From JBBRMY01 sp038230595 (GTDB lineage: Bacteria > Bacteroidota > Ignavibacteria > Tepidaquicellales > Tepidaquicellaceae): a stretch of DNA of 9,740 nucleotides. Positions 6,248-9,740 of the stretch are shown piece by piece; within the stretch, counting starts at the first letter, position 1, and each line of letters starts with the position of its first letter. The position numbers and the translations under genes were made by a program. The notes beneath the pieces are model-generated. The model saw only the letters and a list, made by a program, of their open reading frames with translations. It searched no databases and had not been told where the DNA came from. Location: assembly GCA_038230595.1 (NCBI GenBank), contig JBBRMY010000101.1, forward strand, positions 1 through 9,740. The letters run 5' to 3'.

Positions 6248-6690
6248 AAGTTGTAATTCAAAGAGTTTCAAAGACATCAGTAACTATAAATAACACTGTC
6301 CATTCTGAGATTGGTAATGGACTTCTTGTTTTACTCGGTATTTCAACAAGTGATGTTGAAGAAAGCATAAAGTATCTTGCAGCTAAAATTGCTGATCTGA
6401 GGATATTCTCTGACGATGAAGGTAAAATGAATTTATCTGTTAAAAATATTGAAGGAGAGATTATGCTGATATCTCAATTCACTCTGTGTGCTGACAATGG
6501 GAAAAGCGGGAACAGGCCATCATTCATGAATGCAATGCGTCCGGAAAAAGCTGAACCTATATATGAAAAATTTATTCAGGAATTGAAAAATAATTACAAA
6601 GAAGACAGGATCAAAACAGGAATATTCGGAGCTGATATGAAAGTTGAACTTTTAAATGATGGACCGGTAACAATTATTCTTGAAAATTAG
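6244..6690 (+). CDS. dtd: D-aminoacyl-tRNA deacylase Dtd
   Basis: A 148-aa homodimeric cytoplasmic enzyme that hydrolyses D-amino acids (and mischarged Gly) from tRNA, protecting translation. Diagnostic features are all present: MKVVIQRVSKTSVTI (1-15), SQFTL (77-81), GNRPSF (89-94), TGIFGADMKVELLNDGPVT (125-143) with the cross-subunit Gly-Pro motif G140-P141. The length equals the usual 145-150 aa. Its ATG overlaps the prmC stop as ATGA, and only 3 bp separate its TAG from the GTG of the next gene, so it sits in the middle of one transcript. Pairing with prmC groups two translation-fidelity functions. Confidence 0.97.
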   Translation: MKVVIQRVSKTSVTINNTVHSEIGNGLLVLLGISTSDVEESIKYLAAKIADLRIFSDDEGKMNLSVKNIEGEIMLISQFTLCADNGKSGNRPSFMNAMRPEKAEPIYEKFIQELKNNYKEDRIKTGIFGADMKVELLNDGPVTIILEN

Positions 6691-6693
6691 GAT

Positions 6694-7620
6694 GTGAGCT
6701 TGAATATCAAAAAGCATAAAATATGTATTATCGGTATAGGCAAAGCAGGATCAGCGCTTGCAATTGAGCTCTCTGCTGCCGGTGCTTCTGTGAAATTCTT
6801 AATTGATAGCGATATTAAAAAATTAAAAAAGTTATCTTTAAAGATCAAAGGTTCATCCGTTGGAAATAAAATTACTGATAAAATAATTGAAAACTCAGAT
6901 ATAATTTTTATAGCAGTAAGAGATAATGAAATAAAAAGAATGGCTGATAGCATTTACAAACTGAATGTGAGTTTGAAAGATAAGCTTATAATTCATATCT
7001 CAGGTGCTCTGTCCTCCGATATATTAAAAAGTAAAAAAATTAGTAATAGTAATATTGCATCTTTTCATCCTATCCAGACATTCAACAGGATATCTGTTCA
7101 GAATAATTCTCTCCTCTCCGGAATATATTTCGGTATTGAAGGAGGCAGAAATGCGATCTCAATTTTAAAGAAAGTTGCAGTACTTTTAAGCTCAAAATAC
7201 ATTGTAATACCACCTTCTAAAAAGTATATTTATCACATAGCGAGTGTGTTTGCATCTAATTATCTGGTAATACTTTGTGATATTGTTTCGGAATTAAGTC
7301 GTAATATCACAGGTAAAAAAGCAGATAACTTTAATATTTTTGAGCCAATTATTACCAGTACTCTTAAAAATATAAAAGAGTCAGGTGCAAAGAGTTCATT
7401 AACAGGTCCGGTTGAAAGAAATGATATTGAAATGATCGGCAGGCATTTGACTGCTTTAAAAAAGAATAAAAAAGATTTAATACCTGCATATTCTGTACTT
7501 GGGAATGCAGCTTCTGAGCTCGCATATAAAAAAGGCTCTATTTCCAGATCTGATAAACTTAAATTTAAGAAGCTATTCAACGGAACTTTACCTCTTTTAA
7601 AATCAACTAATAGAAATTGA
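6694..7620 (+). CDS. Rossmann-fold / DUF2520 domain protein, probable NAD(P)-dependent reductase-like
   Basis: A 308-aa soluble protein. Residues 9-19 (KICIIGIGKAG) form the GxGxxG dinucleotide-binding turn; the second strand ends VKFLIDSD (33-40), and ENSDIIFIAVRDNEI (66-80) is the fourth strand. HISGALSSDIL (101-111), ASFHPIQTF (122-130) and GIYFGIEG (143-150) are typical of this family. The helical DUF2520 half includes HIASVFASNY (181-190) and SLTGPVERND (235-244). The family resembles pyrroline-5-carboxylate/6-phosphogluconate-type reductases, but no substrate is established, so none is assigned. The start is uncertain: GTG at 6694 has AGGA too close (6689-6692), whereas TTG at 6700 is 7 nt from it and costs only two residues. 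Its stop overlaps the next start as TTGA (7617-7620). Confidence 0.88.
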   Translation: MSLNIKKHKICIIGIGKAGSALAIELSAAGASVKFLIDSDIKKLKKLSLKIKGSSVGNKITDKIIENSDIIFIAVRDNEIKRMADSIYKLNVSLKDKLIIHISGALSSDILKSKKISNSNIASFHPIQTFNRISVQNNSLLSGIYFGIEGGRNAISILKKVAVLLSSKYIVIPPSKKYIYHIASVFASNYLVILCDIVSELSRNITGKKADNFNIFEPIITSTLKNIKESGAKSSLTGPVERNDIEMIGRHLTALKKNKKDLIPAYSVLGNAASELAYKKGSISRSDKLKFKKLFNGTLPLLKSTNRN

Positions 7621-8303
7621 AAGTTATAAAGCTCTACTCATCTGTATTAATAATATTATTAATATTCCCTGCATTTTCATTCTCTCAGACTGCTCTGAAA
7701 TTAAAATTCAACAGTCCTGATATTTACAAAAATATTACGATAGATATTTCCCGCGACACTATTATTCCAAAAAGCCGAAGATCAACTACACTAAATGTCG
7801 GTGGGATATTCATAGCTCCGATGTTTGGAGCAAGCTATCCTATAGGAGACCTTGCACTCAATTCCAAAGGTGCGTTCAATTATGGATTCAGGATTGAGTA
7901 TGCCAGCACAAAGCTTTATCCGTTTGTTATAGCAGGCTTTCTTGAATTTCAGAAATTTCCCGGAAAAGATGAATACAAGTCACAGCATTTACTTGATGTA
8001 TTTGAAACTAAAACGGTAAGCTTTGGAGGTAATATTGATATACTTCTTTCAAAATATCTTAAATCAAATTTTACAACACCTTTTATAATATTAGAGCTTC
8101 GTACAATTAATGCTAAAAGAAATGCAACTCCGGTTGAAAATGTTCCTTCTGATATTGCTCTTAGTGAAAGTCAGATAGCATACGGTGGCGGGGCAGGCTT
8201 TACTTTATTTATATTTGATCTCTCCTTTAAATATCTGAAATCGAGATCTTATGGAATGGTTTTGTTCAATACAAGATTCCATATACCACTCATTAAATTC
8301 TAA
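7617..8303 (+). CDS. Exported outer-membrane beta-barrel-like protein, 228 aa
   Basis: The N-terminus has a clear signal peptide: KVIKLYSS, a hydrophobic core (9-20), then FSFSQTALKL with likely cleavage around residues 23-24. The rest alternates polar and aromatic/hydrophobic residues in strand-like blocks (GGIFIAPMFGASYPIG, YGFRIEYASTKLYPFVIAGF, FIILELRTI, YGGGAGFTLFIFDLSFKYL) and ends in phenylalanine (RFHIPLIKF), as outer-membrane barrels often do. The length suits an 8-strand barrel of the porin-like Bacteroidota type; this is an inference. TTG at 7617 overlaps the preceding TGA, giving a coupled start; no ATG fits the signal peptide. The stop at 8301-8303 overlaps the convergent glycosyltransferase stop by 4 bp. 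It is the last gene of the operon. Confidence 0.8.
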   Translation: MKVIKLYSSVLIILLIFPAFSFSQTALKLKFNSPDIYKNITIDISRDTIIPKSRRSTTLNVGGIFIAPMFGASYPIGDLALNSKGAFNYGFRIEYASTKLYPFVIAGFLEFQKFPGKDEYKSQHLLDVFETKTVSFGGNIDILLSKYLKSNFTTPFIILELRTINAKRNATPVENVPSDIALSESQIAYGGGAGFTLFIFDLSFKYLKSRSYGMVLFNTRFHIPLIKF

Positions 8304-9412
8304 AACTTTCTTTGTTTCCAGCTTATCCTTTGGGAGATTAAAAATGTAAGCGGCAGTAGCAATCCATAGAATGCGAAGTAAAGCTGAAATGGAATAAAGT
8401 ATTTATAGAGTGAAGTTATATTAAATTCCTTCATAGTTGAATTTATCAGAATGATATCGGATAAAAATTTGATAATTACGAATGCTGCATAAACAGGTAA
8501 TGACAAAAAAAGCCAGCCGGTAATTAGAGTAAGATTAACCGGGTAAAGCTGGATCCCCAGAAAAAACCCGAGTAAATTGATCTTTAATCCTCCTTTAAAC
8601 CATCTTCTTTTTTGATTATATAATTCCGAAAAATCTGAACATGCATTTGTTGAAACTAATGCATTTTTGTTTACCGGATATTTAATATCATACTGTCTGT
8701 CGTAATGGATTTTTTGCATTAGGGCAAGATCTTCAGTTACAGAGAAACTGATATTCTGATATCCGCCTATTTCACTATAAACTTTTCTGCTGAATGACAG
8801 ATTATTTCCAATGCAGCTTAATGTCTGCTTTATTCCGCTGCTGCCTGAAGCCATTGTCTGAAGATAAATCCAGTCAAGAGCCTGCACTTTCTGGAACATG
8901 CTGTCATCGTATGATATGTGAGTGAATCCGCAGACCATTCCGGTTTCTTCATCGTAATATTTTACTATCTCACCTGCCCAGTTGCTTTCAACTTCACAGT
9001 CTGCATCAGTCCCTAAAATTATCTCACCTGTGCATTGTCCGATTGCAGTGTTTAACGCATTTGCTTTGCCTTTAAGATTTCCGGGATTCTCTTTTGAAGA
9101 ATCTATAACTCTGAATAAAGGAAATCCTTCAGTTTCCCTCACCATTATTTCTTTAGTTATATCAGTCGAATTGTCATTTACAAGAAAGATCTCAGTGATT
9201 AACTCATAATTGAGCTTTTTTAAAGAGTCTATACAATTCTTAATGTTTTTCTCTTCATTTTTCGCTGCAACAATAATTGAAACTGTCTTTACAGGTTTAT
9301 CTGAATATTTAAGCCTGCATGATCTGATAAGTCCGTATTTGATCAGAATGAAAGTTAAAAGATAAACTGTAATAAGCAAAAGTGCGTAAAGATCCATATA
9401 GTTCGTTAACAC
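8300..9412 (-). CDS. Membrane processive glycosyltransferase, family GT2 (cellulose/hyaluronan synthase-like)
   Basis: A 370-aa inner-membrane protein that transfers sugars from nucleotide-sugar donors to a growing polysaccharide or lipid. It has an N-terminal membrane helix (8-27), then the GT-A domain: VSIIVAAKNEE (44-54), first Asp in FLVNDNSTD (D80), DxD in GTDADCE (D136, D138), acceptor-side Asp in TEDLALM (D228), and Q-x-x-R-W as QKRRW (267-271). Three or so C-terminal membrane segments follow (about 291-315, 337-358). This D-DxD-D-QxxRW set marks processive GT2 enzymes; the product is unknown. GTG at 9412 is the longest start, but ATG at 9397 (MDLYALLL) begins right at the membrane helix and is at least as likely. 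No neighbouring polysaccharide genes are visible. Its 3' end overlaps the convergent barrel gene. Confidence 0.93.
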   Translation of the reverse strand: MLTNYMDLYALLLITVYLLTFILIKYGLIRSCRLKYSDKPVKTVSIIVAAKNEEKNIKNCIDSLKKLNYELITEIFLVNDNSTDITKEIMVRETEGFPLFRVIDSSKENPGNLKGKANALNTAIGQCTGEIILGTDADCEVESNWAGEIVKYYDEETGMVCGFTHISYDDSMFQKVQALDWIYLQTMASGSSGIKQTLSCIGNNLSFSRKVYSEIGGYQNISFSVTEDLALMQKIHYDRQYDIKYPVNKNALVSTNACSDFSELYNQKRRWFKGGLKINLLGFFLGIQLYPVNLTLITGWLFLSLPVYAAFVIIKFLSDIILINSTMKEFNITSLYKYFIPFQLYFAFYGLLLPLTFLISQRISWKQRKF

Positions 9413-9542
9413 TAAAATAATTAATTATGGATTTGAAAAGGATGTTAAAAATAAAAAGGAAAGGGAAGCAAGAACTGCAGAATAACCGCCACTTCAACCG
9501 CTGTTGATGTCGCTTTTCCACCAATAGCCACAAGAAGTCATC
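9413..9542. other. Intergenic region upstream of the glycosyltransferase with a G+C-rich patch
   Basis: These 130 bp must hold the glycosyltransferase promoter, which I could not place. Bases 9475-9540 have about 48% G+C (32 of 66 by count) against a very AT-rich flank. A short hairpin TCAAC-CGCT-GTTGA lies at 9494-9507. Three tiny frames cross the patch: plus 9427-9507 (26 aa, basic), minus 9541-9494 (15 aa) and minus 9531-9445 (28 aa, from GTG). None is supported enough to be called a gene. Confidence 0.5.
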
Positions 9543-9578
9543 AAAAAAAAGACCTGAAAGAAAAATCCTGTCAGGTCT
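9543..9578 (-). terminator. Rho-independent terminator of the type-IX-tailed gene
   Basis: Perfect 8-bp arms AGACCTGA (9550-9557) and TCAGGTCT (9571-9578) enclose a 13-nt loop. On the minus strand the stem is followed by an eight-T run (complement of 9543-9550). It lies 28 bp past the stop of the gene at 9607-9740, the right distance and orientation to end that transcript and to insulate the glycosyltransferase gene. Confidence 0.92.
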
Positions 9579-9606
9579 GAAATTATTTATCGAATGATAA
9601 TAAAGC

Positions 9607-9740
9607 TTACTTCACCACAGCTATCTTAATTATCTTTGTATAACTCTGGCCATCAATTTCTGCATCGATAACTCCATAATAAATTCCGCTTTGAACATTT
9701 GCAACATTCCATATTACTTCATTATCTGCATTTGAATTTC
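9607..9740 (-). CDS. C-terminal end of a secreted protein with FlgD-like / type IX sorting-like tail (5' end outside window)
   Basis: The minus strand is open from the window edge to TAA at 9609-9607, giving 43 residues. The end reads VIWNVANVQSGIYYGVIDAE (residues 8-27) and then DGQSYTKIIKIAVVK (29-43). The pattern W-(N)-V-x-x-V-x-S-G-(I/V)-Y, a strand, then a Lys-rich strand ending KI.V.K is the signature of C-terminal FlgD-Ig-like or type IX secretion sorting domains in Bacteroidota and Ignavibacteria. The protein is thus probably large, exported and displayed or released through the type IX pathway. Its N-terminal function cannot be seen. The tail is followed by the strong terminator at 9543-9578. 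Confidence 0.82.
   Translation of the reverse strand, partial: NSNADNEVIWNVANVQSGIYYGVIDAEIDGQSYTKIIKIAVVK

Noticed and set aside
8982..9209. A 75-aa plus-strand frame
   Set aside because: It is antisense to the DxD region of the glycosyltransferase.
9309..9533. A 74-aa minus-strand frame starting at TTG and overlapping the glycosyltransferase N-terminus
   Set aside because: It overlaps the conserved gene in another frame, has no recognisable motif and a weak start. The G+C-rich patch within it is reported separately.
1..9740. CRISPR array, tRNA, rRNA, insertion sequence or phage attachment site
   Set aside because: No spaced direct repeats, cloverleaf-like segments, transposase motifs or terminal inverted repeats were seen on either strand. 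The 18-residue repeats at 1544-1867 are protein-level and in frame.

Overview
The window is an AT-rich stretch (roughly one third G+C by eye) of a bacterial chromosome. It probably comes from the Bacteroidota/Ignavibacteria side of the tree. Starts mostly lack Shine-Dalgarno sequences, several genes appear to start with GTG or TTG, one terminator is a 5'-AGACCTGA type hairpin with a T-tract, and the last gene ends in a FlgD-like/type IX-secretion-like C-terminal segment finishing in KIAVVK. The lineage is an inference from these features, not a proof.

Layout. Positions 1-1085 (minus) hold rarA, the replication-fork AAA+ ATPase, cut by the window edge at its C-terminus. It is divergent from 1166-2083 (plus), a secreted DUF4097-type beta-solenoid protein with exact 18-residue repeats. 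A strong bidirectional terminator (2203-2239) separates this from a minus-strand block: two small orphan proteins (2279-2578 and 2597-2812) and, upstream of them, a MerR-type regulator (3030-3494). The 217 bp between the regulator and the orphans hold a 12-bp stem-loop, a 12-nt tandem duplication and an inverted repeat over the start codon of the 71-aa protein.

Positions 3662-8303 (plus) form a tightly packed probable operon: an amidohydrolase-fold lipoprotein, prmC (release-factor methyltransferase), dtd (D-aminoacyl-tRNA deacylase), a Rossmann/DUF2520 protein and a small outer-membrane-barrel-like protein. The 3' end of the operon overlaps by 4 bp the convergent stop of a membrane processive family 2 glycosyltransferase (8300-9412, minus). 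Upstream of that lie a G+C-rich intergenic patch, a terminator, and the last 43 codons of a secreted protein (9607-9740, minus).

prmC and dtd both serve translation (termination efficiency and removal of D-amino acids from tRNA). The first and last genes of the operon are envelope proteins. The most unusual gene is the first: it keeps the whole YtcJ-like amidohydrolase framework but has lost four of the five expected metal-binding positions, so it looks like a lipid-anchored pseudoenzyme. I saw no CRISPR array, insertion sequence, tRNA or rRNA. No intergenic gap exceeds 217 bp.
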